This document shows, piece after piece, positions 48,364 through 59,300 of a stretch of 64,000 nucleotides of DNA (positions within the stretch are counted from its first letter, which is position 1; each line of letters begins with the position of its first letter). Under the pieces are notes generated by a model that saw only the letters and a list, made by a program, of their open reading frames with translations, had not been told where the DNA came from and did no database searches. The DNA lies in contig NC_077242.1 of NCBI RefSeq assembly GCF_947179165.1, positions 25,097,597-25,161,596 on the forward strand, written 5' to 3'. This stretch comes from Solanum dulcamara. Its lineage: Eukaryota; Streptophyta; Magnoliopsida; Solanales; Solanaceae. Position numbers and translations under genes: made by a program.

Positions 48364-49599
48364 CTCGGTGCTCAATACTACTCCCAAAATATGTGCTCAT
48401 ATTAAAGTCATCATCTAGTCTCATTGGACTTTAATTTAAATCATCAAACTCATCTCATTTCATGTTCATCAATCATTATTCTTCCAAAAAACATCATTTA
48501 CATCTCATCAAAACATCTTGCTCAAATTATCATTTGTTCAAATTCATTCAAACTCAACTATTTTGCTCTTTTAAAACTCAATAAAATACATATATAGTAT
48601 TAATTCATATAACTTTATTTTTATTAATGAAAATAATAAAAAGTCAACATCTTTACTCAAAATATGTGTAAAAATATTCATGAACATCAAATCAATTAGG
48701 ATTCATGGGAAAGTAGCCATGAATAATAATTCCAATAATATGAGAGATAACAACAATAATAATAATATTAATGCATAAATATATCAAACTCAATAGAAGA
48801 AGAATTATTTCATTTAGAATTCAAGATTTGGATAAAACTCAACTATAACTCAATTATAATGAATTTAAATATTGGGCGCATGGACGAACTCAATCCAATG
48901 CTATGAAAGCCTTACATACCTTAAATCCGAAGCTTTACTCCGAATTGGAATACTCTTTGACTCCTAGCCTTTTCTTCTCGTCGGAGCATTTTGTGTACTT
49001 CTCGGAGTATAAGAATCACCGGAGTAGTATTTTTATACTACTAAAACTAAAACTATATTTGAGAAGGAGTAAAGAAGTATATAGAGAGAAGAGTTGCTTA
49101 AGAAAACTTGGTGAATAAAATGAGGAAATAAGGTGGGTATTTATAGGTGTGGAGGAGGGACCTAACAATAAATAAACATAATCATAAAGGATGATCTTGA
49201 AAATTCAATGAAGAAGTTTGATGTCATGGATGGTGTCAAATGGTTCTAGATCTTTCTATGGTAGGTGAGATGAAATATCTTTTAACGGAATATCCGTTTT
49301 CGAAGCTGCGTTTGAATAAGATAAATTTCTTATTAGAATTTAGTGTCTTCATAAGAATTGTAGATATAGAAGTCTAGTTTTAGTTAGTTCACAAATCATC
49401 TGATTTGGAGCATTCTACATCGAGATATGAATTTTATTCTACAAATACTCCATTCCGTCACAACACTATGTCTTGCAAAGATCAATTTATTTGATTTACT
49501 TAAACTCCGAATCTTAAGATGTGTTCTTCATGAAAGTTGTAGGTACTGATGTTGTGGTTACTCAACAATTTGAATCACCTAATTTGGACTATCCTATGA

Positions 49600-50085
49600 A
49601 AAGTTATGCCCAAATTACGTTAGGCATGAGAGAACATGATCAAAATACTTTAGGCATGAGAGAACATGATCAAAATATTTTAGGCATGAGAGACATGATC
49701 AAAATACTTTTAGAATATGATCAAAATACTTTAGAATATGATCAAAATACTTTAGGCATGAGAGAACATGATCAAAATACTTTTAGAACATGATCAAAAT
49801 ACTTTAGAATATGATAAAAATACTTTAGTAATGAGAGAAATAATTATGATCAAAATACTTTAGACATGAGAGATCATAATATAATCAAAATACTTTAGTC
49901 ATTAGAGAACATAATTATGATCAAAATACTTTAGTAATGAGAGATCATAATATGATAAAAATATTTTTAGGCATGAGAGATCATAATATAATCAAAATAC
50001 TTTAGTAATGAGAGAAATAATTATGATCAAAATACTTTAGGCATGAGAGATCATAATATAATCAAAATACTTTAAAACATTTTTA
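49600..50085 (-). repeat. Expanded tandem repeat in the T4 LTR
   Basis: Roughly 15 imperfect units around ATGATCAAAATACTTTAGGC and ATGAGAGAACATGATCAAAA. The matching place in the T3 LTRs has only two or three units, so the array has grown by about 400 bp here. Confidence 0.88.
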
Positions 50086-50334
50086 TGTCTTCATATAAGG
50101 ACCTTTCATAAATCAAAAAAAATTTAATGCATTTAAGAGCCAACATAAACTAACATAAGATAGGTGATTAAACTTCAAATATTTAATAATCTATGCAATT
50201 AGAATCATGATATGAAAATCCATAAAGTTTCATGCTTGAATTAAATAGTTTTTTTGATAATTTATTTGGACTTAATGAATGAAAGGATCCATGAATCAAT
50301 AACATTTTAAGGGGTGTTACAATATAGATATAGA

Positions 50335-50600
50335 ATGAAAAGACATCATACTTTTGCATATATAAAAATAGATAATAATTATTTATGAAAGTTTAGAAAA
50401 CACTTAAAAGATACCCAAAATGGTAAAGAAAAATGCAAAAGATTGTTACGTTTAATGTTAAAAGATAACAACGAAGAAACAAAAGATTCTATTATTAGGA
50501 CAAAACAAATTTTAGAAGATTATGACGATGTCATAAAAGGAATAACGGATAATATATTATTAAAATTGAGATTGAAACTCATCCTTCAAGTATAGGATAA
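50335..50600 (+). pseudogene. EPRV copy C: small ORF1, broken
   Basis: Starts MKRHHTFAYIKIDNNYL and meets TGA at 50386-50388, where copy B has Trp. A later indel near 50555-50570 shifts the frame. The TAATG overlap with ORF2 is kept (TAA 50598-50600). Confidence 0.7.
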
Positions 50601-50860
50601 TGAAACGACAGCCCTCCTTCGCAGAGATAAGGGTTGATGACCGATTATATTGGACATCTCAAAGAAATTTAAAAAATACTAAGATAAAAGACGAGGATCT
50701 TAAAAGCTATTCACAAAGATTAGATCCTATCATGCCTGAACAGATAAAGAAAGTACGAGATAAAATACTTGCTAATAATGAAGATATAATAAATGAAAAA
50801 TATAATATAGATTTACTAAGAAACTTTTATTTCAAAAGTCAGATAGCTAGTTTAGGATAA
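50600..50860 (+). CDS. EPRV copy C: small ORF2, intact, unknown function
   Basis: 86 aa, the same length as in copy B (9865-10125): MKRQPSFAEIRVDDRLYW...KSQIASLG. Its first residues resemble ORF1 (MKRHPTFLDIKIDN) more than copy B ORF2 does, which supports a common origin of ORF1 and ORF2. No family recognised. Confidence 0.7.
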   Translation: MKRQPSFAEIRVDDRLYWTSQRNLKNTKIKDEDLKSYSQRLDPIMPEQIKKVRDKILANNEDIINEKYNIDLLRNFYFKSQIASLG

Positions 50861-50861
50861 A

Positions 50862-51122
50862 ATAAAAAATTAATCCAATTATAATTACTTAATGAAGAAG
50901 ATACTCTAAAAATAGAACAAGATTTGTACGAAATACAAAAAATAATAATTTACTGTTGCAATTTAATAGTTAAAGAAATTTAAACTTTGAAAGATATACT
51001 AAATCAAAAAGAAATAAATATTGATAAAGAACCTATAAATAAAACCTTAGATATCATAGGATCCCATATTTCAAAAATAAAAATCCATGAAGGATACGGA
51101 GGAAATAATCTAAATTGGTAAG
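50862..51122 (+). pseudogene. EPRV copy C: small ORF3, no start codon
   Basis: Matches 10127-10382. The ATG of copy B is ATA here. The frame is otherwise longer than in copy B: the place of its internal TAA reads CAA and the 5-base deletion is absent (ILNQKEINIDKEPINKTLDI). Another in-frame stop lies near 50980 (ATTTAAACT). Confidence 0.55.
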
Positions 51123-52444
51123 CTCCGATTGAGAAAATTAAGAAATAGATAACCTTATAATAAATATAAAAGGAACTCAGTTAAAAAATGAAGGCGATAT
51201 GATTAATCTAAAAATGGATACCATCAAACCAGAAGAAGTAAATTTTAATTCCAATATTACTGAGCTCCCTACTCAGGCTGAAACCAGCCGAACAAGTTTT
51301 AATAGACCCACTAGGGCTTATGCAGGTATAAATGTTGCATTAAGAATAAAAGATAGTCACACACTAGTATGATCAATGAAAAGTGAAGCGATTAATCCGT
51401 TTGGAATATATATAGATTTAGATTGTATTAATAATATTGAGGAAGCTATCGATAAATGGAAACTTCTTTAAGGATAGCAGTAACAGTAAACAAAATGGAT
51501 TATGACACCACTAAATATTTTATAGAACGGAGTCTATTAAATAGTGTGCTAAGATTTTGGTAAAACTTAAATAATGCCACTAGAAATGATATTTTTTGTA
51601 CCGATAATAATATTGCTAATTTATTTACAAGAGCTACTGAATCTATAAGATTAGAATTTGTCGGAGAAGGAAATATTTTAAAAGATCCTGCAATGATTAA
51701 AAAATATGAAATTGCTTTGTTACGATTATAATTATGTGATATGTGTGAAATAGATAAATATATTTGTGTCTTTCAAGATTATTATTACTATATTTAGAAC
51801 AGAGTTAAAAATACAGAAATGTATTTACCGATGTTTTTCACTAAGATACCAGACCCTTGGGGTAAAATGTTAATAGATACTTATAATCCCGGAACAACCG
51901 ATATTTTAGGAAAAAGAATAACTCATTTAAAAGATATGGTTAGTACATGGTGTGCAGATGCCATATTAGCTAAAGCAACAAAAGGATTAAGAAAGAAAGT
52001 AAGTATATATTGTGATAATCCTAAAGTGCCTATAATGATTGGATGTGAAAGTCCCTATTATTACAAAAAGATTAAAAGAAAATATCAGAAAAAGAAACTC
52101 TTTAAGAAAAAAGAATTTAAAAAGAGAAAGGCTAGATATTATAAAAAGAAAGAATATACACGATATCAAAAACCTTTTTACAAAAGGAATAATAAAACAA
52201 AAATCCAAAAGAATATAGATGTTACTACTGCAAAAAGATAGGACACTATGCCAATAAATGCCCAAAGAAATTTGCTAATAATAACAAGAAAATAGAAATC
52301 GATAAAGATATAAAAGAAATGATAAATTTAGAAGAATTTATACAACTAAATAATTTTGAAGAAGTTGAATTTGACGATACAATATTTATATTAACTGATA
52401 TGGATTATTATTCTTCTTCAGAAGAAGACAATCAAAATGAATAA
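51116..52444 (+). pseudogene. EPRV copy C: coat protein, decayed
   Basis: Collinear with 10376-11707. The start is TTG instead of ATG. Stops occur near 51131, 51371 and 51560, there is a 1-base deletion near 51457, and TAA at about 51729-51731 stands at the same codon as in copy B. The longest open piece (51819-52241) covers FFTKIPDPWGKMLIDTYNPG and the Lys-rich stretch. A deletion near 52200 puts the zinc-knuckle region (TGTTACTACTGC) out of frame. Confidence 0.85.
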
Positions 52445-52895
52445 TGAAATAGAAACTCATATAATAGAAGAAACGATAGAACAAGTTGGAGAATATAAAC
52501 AAGATATTTTTATTGATAAAAGAAAATTAAAACAAATAGAAAAAGAAAAGTTTTCTTTAACTAACTATTCAGAATTTGACGTAAATATACTTGATAGATT
52601 CAAATTAAGAAAAAGACGACATCATTTATTTTATGGATTAAATATCCAAAAAAGAGAGCTTTAGAAGTTTCTGTTACTTCTAATAAAATAATGATTCCTT
52701 TATTATTCAAAAAAGATATTCAAGATAAATTATGAAAAATATAAACATAAATTCGAAATATTCTAGGATGGATACATATAGGAGCAATCCAGATAATAAT
52801 AAAGTTCACATTTAGAGAAGGATTACATACCCCAATAGATTTAGGCATTATAGATAATAGGATAATAAACAGGAAAGAAGCCTACTTAGGAATAC
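52437..52895 (+). pseudogene. EPRV copy C: movement protein, 5' part
   Basis: Starts MNNEIETHIIEETIEQVGEY. An insertion in the region of 52648-52660 (AAAAAAGAGAGC) shifts the frame after residue 75, and a TGA follows near 52732. It ends where T6 is inserted (AATAC, 52891-52895), inside the conserved GILRGNL-coding stretch. It continues at 62254. Confidence 0.87.
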
Positions 52896-53116
52896 TGTAA
52901 TGACCTGTTTGGTCATTTTGAGAATGAGTCATCTCTCTTTCGTAAAATACTCTCCCCGTAAATTTAAATTAAAAATTTGGAATTTTCGATAACTATAATT
53001 AATTAATTGACGGTAATTTTAAATAATTAAGTTAATTAGTTGAGGGATAATTTTAGAAAATTAATTTAATTGATGGGCTAAAGTGTTAATTTATTTAATA
53101 TACTATACCACTTTTT

Positions 53117-53130
53117 TTATATATATTTAT
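53117..53130 (+). promoter_or_regulatory. Possible TATA box of the T6 LTR
   Basis: TTATATATATTTAT about 220 bases into the LTR, the only strong TATA-like run in its first part. The same sequence is in the 3' LTR at about 60404-60417. Position alone supports it; no start site is known. Confidence 0.3.
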
Positions 53131-54051
53131 TAAAATAGGTTAGAAGGGTTTGTAAAATTATAATACATAATTAGTTTTTAAGAAAAAAAAAAGAAAAGAG
53201 AAGAGAACGACGAGGAAACTTCGACGGTTTCAGGTAAGAATTGATTGTGTTTTCTACTTAGATTGATGTCTTCATATATGATGAAGTAAATGTTGCTAAT
53301 TACTTTTCCATGATTGAAAAGAAAATTGGTCAATTGTCGCCACTGGTTTCGTAAACCAGATGGCTTCAATTGTTAATCATATTATTTTGTTTTACATTAT
53401 AGATAAAGTTTTATATATTGAGATAGATAATTAAATATTAGGTGTGTTGTATTATATGAACATCATTGGATTTACGTTATTTGGAGGAATTGAGACTTAA
53501 CCCTAGGCTTGAATTTAGAAAATATAAGATTAGGTTTATTAATTGGCATCAAGATTTGGGAACTTGATTATAGATTTGGGTAGGTTTTGGGTCTAGGCTA
53601 GACATATAATAATATGGGTGTTTTAGTTCCAAAATCTTATTGTGATTATTTATTTGACTAGATTACATTGATTTGGAGGCTCAACGAAAAGGGAAGACCC
53701 AAGTCTCGGAGTGATTTCTTGATTAATTAAGGCAAGTGAATTTCTAAACCTCAGTTTAAGCTTATAGATGCTTGTATTTCCGTGTCATATATACTAGGGA
53801 GTAATGAAAATTGAACTGGATTATTGAATGTATGATTGACCTTAAAAAATGGAGATGAGAGTATAAAATGGTGATCTAATGACATGTATTGGTGAAATTG
53901 ATATGTTGTGATTTTGGACATGTGAAATGACTATGTTGATGTGAGATATGAAAAATTATTGTGGTTGTCATGTTATTATCGTGAATTATATGAACATGAA
54001 TTGATTGCACTGGTTCTGACATATTGTGTTGATACTGAAAATGATATGAAA

Positions 54052-54214
54052 CAAAAGGGGTCGGGCCACACGCTCCGTGGCAAGTAATATGAACAAAGGG
54101 GTCGGGCCACACGCTCCGTGGCAGGTATTATGAAATAAAGGGGTCGGGCCACACGCTCCGTGGCAAGATATATATATTGAGGGGACGGGCCACACGCTCC
54201 GTGGCAGGTTACAT
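54052..54214 (+). repeat. Tandem GC-rich hairpin units in the T6 LTR
   Basis: Four units of about 40 bp, each with GGGCCACACGCTCCGTGGC, in which GCCAC pairs with GTGGC. Spacers vary, the core does not. Repeated in the 3' LTR at 61341-61503, and in decayed form in T1 (4842-5002) and T2 (14442-14602 and 30760-30920). Confidence 0.88.
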
Positions 54215-54963
54215 GGACAGAAATGTCCCCCATGGGTTCCGGACTGTGATTCAGCGGATGTGTACCGATAGGACAGACATGCATCATTTCATTGCATTGC
54301 ATTGCATCTTTCTGATATTTGTGAATTTGTGTTTACCCCCATATTGCTCTGTGTGCTGAACTTGACTTGGTATGATTCATTGACGAGACTATTGATGAGT
54401 ATTTGTGGACTGTATTACTGTTGTTATTATACAAGTGTAGAGTTGGGCTGATTTTATGCAGGTTGTAGTTAAGGAGGTTCGGTTGGGAGGACAGGAGTAC
54501 TTGTATTTATTGAGCTTTGCTTAGTTTTAGCTATCCACTTGCTGAGTACCGTGTTGTTTGGTACTCACCCCTTGCTTCCACACTTGTGTAGGTTGTGAGC
54601 ACAGGCCTGCTTGATCTCCTACAGTTTACTACCGCTTCTGAGGATATTATCATTCCGAGTGTCGAGGTAGCTGTTACGTCTATCTAGCGGACACCTCTTG
54701 CTCGTTTCTTATGTTTTAGTCCTATTCTACAGACAAAGACATTGTGACTGTATTTCTTTTCGTACTTCGATAATAAATTAGTGGCTTGTACACGTGACAA
54801 CCAATCTTGGGGGGATGTTGAGCTTCTTTTATGTGTTTTCGCTTAAGTTAAATTGTGATTCTTTTCTTTTCTTCCGCATCTACTTTTCGTTGGGTATTAG
54901 GCTGACTCATCTCGGTGGATTGAGATGAGTGCCATCACACCCGGATTCGGGTCGTGACAAAGA

Positions 54964-54975
54964 TGGTATCAGAGC
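54964..54975 (+). promoter_or_regulatory. T6 primer-binding site
   Basis: TGGTATCAGAGC, four bases after the LTR end: complement of initiator-Met tRNA, where minus-strand synthesis would begin. Confidence 0.92.
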
Positions 54976-55160
54976 CCCAGGTTCATAGGTCTCACGTGTA
55001 TACAAGCCAAGTTTAAGAAGAGTCTTGCAGATCGGTACGGAGACGTCTGTACTTATCTTCGAGAGGCTATGAGGACTTTTAGGAAATTTTCCCTTTGTTC
55101 TTTCACTTTGTATCGTGCGTGTTGTGTTGGTACTGAATTTTTGCGTGTCCCTTCTGACAG

Positions 55161-56348
55161 ATGGCCAGGACCAGAATTACGACTAGAGGTAGAGGAAGGG
55201 AGACACTTCTCGAGGTTGATGTTGGGACCCCAACTAGGGGTAGGGATAGAGGCCGAACTAGAGGTCGTGGTCGGGGTGTGGCGGCAGGCAGAGGTCGTGC
55301 CCGAGGGGCGGCGCCAGCTAGAGGTTGTGCTAGAGAGGCTTCTCTTGAGCCACAGATTGATGGTAGAGAGGAACATGTCCCTCAAGAGTCTGCTACTGCA
55401 CCATTGCTTCAGGCCACTTTGATACGAGTATTGGATGCGCTCGAAGGATTTAATCAGAGTGTGAGGGTGAATGGTACACCTGAGGGTTCTCAGACTAGAG
55501 CAGGAGCTCAGACCCCACAGCAGCATCAGATTCCAATTGTTCAGGGTCCGGTGGACCAGCCACCTACGGGCCCTAGAGCGGATGAGGATGGAGTACAGGT
55601 AGGAGGAGCCCAGGTTGCACCTGTGCTCATGTTGACTGACGACGAGCAACGCCGATATGAGAGGTTCCGAAAAATGGACCCTCCACAATTTCAGGGTGGG
55701 AAGACTGAGGATGCACACGAGTTCTTGACCATGTGTCGAGAGTTGTTGGAGGCAGTAGGGTTAGCTGAGACTCATGGAGTTCGTTATACTACACTACAGT
55801 TGCGTGGACCAGCCAGAGAGTGGTGGAGAGTGTATACGAGCTCCAGACCAGTTGGGTCACCCCAGATGACTTGGGATGAGTTTGCTAGTGCCTTTTATGA
55901 CCGTTTCATCCCCTGGAGTGTGAAGGAAGAGAGCCGATTACGGTTTGAAAATTTGAGGCAGGAAGGACTTACAGTTGCTGAATATGAGACTCGTTTCTAC
56001 CAGTTATCCAGACATGCCATGGTTGTCCTTCCTGATGAGACAGAGCGGATTCGCAGGTTTGTGCGAGGACTGAACTATACTATTCGTACAGCAGCTTTTC
56101 GACCTGCTCGTGAGGGCGCTTCTTTCCAGTCCATTGTGGGTGCTGCAAAGGAGGCAGAGTTGATGGAGAGAGAGGAGTTCGGGGACCCCAAGAGGGCCCG
56201 TGCTTCTGGTCAGTTTTCGGGTACCTCATCTGGAGGTAGAGGGTCCTATAGAGGAGGTGGTTCCTTTCAGCGTAGAGGACCAGTTCATGCATTTATGCCA
56301 GCTTCTTTGGATGGTCAGACACCTCGTGGGTCCTACAGTACAGGTTAG
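55161..56348 (+). CDS. gag: T6 gag (truncated by UAG before the zinc knuckle)
   Basis: A 395-aa reading frame from ATG 55161 to TAG 56346-56348. The first ~60 residues are rich in RG repeats (RGRGRGVAAGRGRARGAA), followed by a Gln/Pro linker. The retrotransposon gag core spans about residues 165-335: FRKMDPPQFQGGKTEDAHEFL, LRGPAREWWRVYTSSRP, FYDRFIPWSVKEESRLRFENL, VAEYETRFYQLSRHA. A Gly/Ser/Arg-rich stretch follows. The zinc knuckle lies only after the stop, in the next ORF and in the same frame. Gag built only to this stop would therefore lack its nucleocapsid motif, which suggests that UAG is a recent nonsense change of a CAG codon rather than the normal gag end. Readthrough cannot be excluded. 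Confidence 0.92.
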   Translation: MARTRITTRGRGRETLLEVDVGTPTRGRDRGRTRGRGRGVAAGRGRARGAAPARGCAREASLEPQIDGREEHVPQESATAPLLQATLIRVLDALEGFNQSVRVNGTPEGSQTRAGAQTPQQHQIPIVQGPVDQPPTGPRADEDGVQVGGAQVAPVLMLTDDEQRRYERFRKMDPPQFQGGKTEDAHEFLTMCRELLEAVGLAETHGVRYTTLQLRGPAREWWRVYTSSRPVGSPQMTWDEFASAFYDRFIPWSVKEESRLRFENLRQEGLTVAEYETRFYQLSRHAMVVLPDETERIRRFVRGLNYTIRTAAFRPAREGASFQSIVGAAKEAELMEREEFGDPKRARASGQFSGTSSGGRGSYRGGGSFQRRGPVHAFMPASLDGQTPRGSYSTG

Positions 56349-56375
56349 AGTTACCAGGGGTCACAACAGAGGCCG

Positions 56376-59300
56376 ATGAGCCAGGGTAGTTATACAAGTT
56401 CTGCAGGTTCATCGCAGAGGTTTTCGCACGGGAGAGTATGTTATACTTGTGGTGATCCAGATCATCTTTCATGGCAGTGTACATCTCAGGGTCGAGGAGG
56501 AACCCAGCCTAGTTCTTCAGTTTCAGTTAGAGGACCAGCGCTGCCGGTCAGAGGTCGAGGTAGAGCCCAGACTAGTAGAGGTGGTCGCACTCTTGGTAGG
56601 GGTGCTAGTGGTGCTATATTCCCTCAAGAAGGAGGTAGAGGTGTTGGGCAGGTCGGAGGTGGTAGGGGAGCTCAGTGTTATGCTTTTCCAGGGAGACCCG
56701 AGGCTGAGGCTTCCAACGCCGTTATCACAGGTATTGTCCCAGTCTGTCATCGACCTGCATCTGTATTATTTGATCCAGGATCTACATTTTCTTATGTGTC
56801 TGCCTATTTTGCATCTAACTTTGATTTTACATGTGATCGTATGTCCGTGCCCGTTCATGTTTCTACACCCGTGGGTGAACCCTTAGTGGTGGATCGAGTG
56901 TATCGATCCTGTCTTATTTCCTTGGCCGGGTATGATACTTGGGTAGATATGATTATTCTGGGGATGGTAGATTTTGATGTGATATTGGGTATGAATTGGC
57001 TTTCTCCCCATCGTGCTATTCTCGATTGTTATGCAAAAACTGTTACCTTAGCGATACCTGGTGCCCCGCGGATTGAGTGGAAGGGTACTAGTGGCTCCTA
57101 TCCCGATAAGGTTATCTCATATATTCGTGCTCAGAGGTTGATTGATAGAGGGTGTATGTCTTATTTGGCCTTTATTCGGGATACCAATATTGAGTCACCT
57201 CCTATAGATACTGTTCCAGTGGTTAAGGAGTTTTCTGATGTATTTCCTACTGATCTTCCTGGTATTCCTCCGGATAGGGATATTGATTTTGCTATTGACT
57301 TAGAGCCTGGCACTAAACCCATTTCTATTCCTCCATATCGCATGGCTCCAGTTGAATTGAAGGAGTTGAAGGATCAGTTGCAAGACTTGTTGAGTAAGGG
57401 GTTTATTCGCCCTAGTGTGTCTCCTTGGGGTGCACCGGTTCTGTTTGTAAAGAAGAAGGATGGGACTATGAGGATGTGTATCGATTACAGGCAGTTGAAC
57501 AAGGTAACTATTAAAAATAAATATCCTCTTCCCCGTATTGATGATTTATTTGATCAGCTACAAGGAGCGGCATTGTTTTCCAAAATAGACTTGAGGTCCG
57601 GTTATCATCAGTTGAAGATTAGGGCATCAGATATTCCTAAGACAGCTTTTCGGACTCGTTATGGTCACTACGAGTTTTTGGTGATGTCATTTGGGTTGAT
57701 GAATGCCCCCGCAGCATTCATGGAGTTGATGAATAGAGTGTTCCGCCCGTACTTAGATTCTTTTGTGATAGTATTCATTGATGACATCCTGGTGTATTCC
57801 AAGACTGAGGCAGATCATGTCCGCCATTTAAGGTTGGTACTTCAGAAATTGAGGGAAGAAAAGTTGTATGCAAAGTTCTCCAAGTGTGAATTTTGGCTTG
57901 ATTCTGTTACATTTTTAGGACACGTGGTGTCCAAAGAGGGGATTAGAGTGGATCCAGCTAAGATTGAGGCAGTTAGAGGTTGGACAAGGCCTACTTCTCC
58001 TACTGAGATTCGTAGTTTTGTGGGGTTAGCTGGTTATTATAGACGGTTCATGCATGGATTCTCCACTATTGCAGCTCCACTGACTAGATTGACTCAGAAG
58101 GCCGTGGATTTTCATTGGTCCGATGAATGTGAGGCGAGCTTCCAAAAGCTCAAGACTTTATTGACTTCGGCTCCTATTTTGACGCTACCCGAGGAAGGTG
58201 TGGGATTTACTGTATACTGCGATGCTTCTGGCATTGGGTTAGGCGGTGTGTTGATGCAAAAGGGAAAAGTGGTTGCTTATGCCTCGAGACAGTTGAAGGC
58301 CCATGAGAAAAACTATCCCACTCATGATTTGGAGTTAGCGGCTGTGGTTTTCGTGCTTAAGTTATGGCGTCATTACCTATACGGTGTGCATTGCGAGGTC
58401 TTCACCGATCATAGGAGTCTTCAGTATATATTCAGTCAGAGGGATCTGAACTTAAGGCAACGTAGATGGCTTGAGTTACTGAAGGACTACGACATGACTA
58501 TTTTGTACCACCCAGGAAAAGCCAATGTGGTGGCGGATGCCTTGAGCAGGAAGTCCTCTAGTATGGGGAGTCTTGCCGCGATCCGAGTTGAGGAGCGACC
58601 ATTAGCTAGAGATGTTCAGAGGCTAGCTAATAGCCTTGTCCGGTTGCAGATTTCAGAGGATGGTGGTGTTCTTGCCTTTATGAAGGCACGTTCTTCCTTG
58701 ATTGACCAGATTCGGGAGAGACAGTTTCAGGATGAGAAGTTATGTATCATTCGAGACAAGGTATTAAGAGGTGAAGCTAAGGAGGTGATACTTGATTCGG
58801 AAGGTGTACTGAGGATTGACGGCAGAATTTGTGTGCCTAAGGTGGGTGACCTGACTAGACTTATTTTGGAAGAGGCTCATTGTTCAAGGTATTCCATCCA
58901 TCCGGGAGCAGCCAAGATGTATCATGATCTGTGCCAGCACTATTGGTGGTGTGGGATGAAGAAGGACATCGCAGAGTTCGTATCCAGGTGTTTGACTTGC
59001 CAGCAAGTAAAGTGTGAGCACCAGCGGCCTGGGGGTGTGAGTCAGAGGATGCCTATTCCCACTTGGAAGTGGGAAATGATCACCATGGACTTCGTTGTGG
59101 GTTTACCTCCCACCGTGGGTGGTTATGATTCTATATGGGTGGTTGTTGACAGACTGACAAAGTCTGCCCATTTTATTCCGGTTAAGGTAAAGTACACAGC
59201 GGATAAGTTAGCCCAGTTGTATATTAACCATATCGTTCGGCTTCATGGTGTCCCAGTATCCATTGTTTCGGATCGAGGTTCAGTATTTACTTCGCACTTT

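Larger units (their letters stand above)
34123..50321 (-). mobile_element. T4: solo LTR of the L2 family, split by T5
   Basis: Two pieces, 34123-34946 and 48369-50321, make one LTR like those of T3: TGTCACGCCCC at the left edge, GGGGTGTTACA at the right. The pieces join cleanly once T5 and one CTCGG are removed. Duplication ATATA flanks it (34118-34122, 50322-50326) inside the EPRV array. No L2 internal region is present, so the LTR was probably solo before T5 arrived. It is longer than the T3 LTRs (about 2.78 kb) mainly because of an expanded tandem repeat at about 49600-50085. Confidence 0.9.
52896..54959 (+). repeat. T6 5' LTR (L1 subfamily)
   Basis: 2064 bp, TGTAATGACC to GTCGTGACA. It shares both ends and the middle with T1 and T2 LTRs but has a different segment at about 53165-53420. 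The hairpin AATGACC-TGTTT-GGTCATT lies at the 5' terminus. Four tandem hairpin units lie at 54052-54214. A possible poly(A) signal, AATAAA, is at about 54772, upstream of the LTR end. Confidence 0.95.

Noticed and set aside
53876..54302. 108-codon and smaller antisense ORFs repeated in the T6 LTRs (also 61165-61591), with relatives in T1 and T2
   Set aside because: They lie in the hairpin repeat region of LTRs, are antisense, and decay freely in older copies.
55053..55718. 221-codon minus-strand ORF opposite T6 gag
   Set aside because: Shadow frame of the GC-richer gag gene.
56772..56780. DPG instead of D-T/S-G in T6 protease as a defect
   Set aside because: T3, a different family, also has DPGAT at this place, so it appears to be a lineage variant. 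T5 has DSG.
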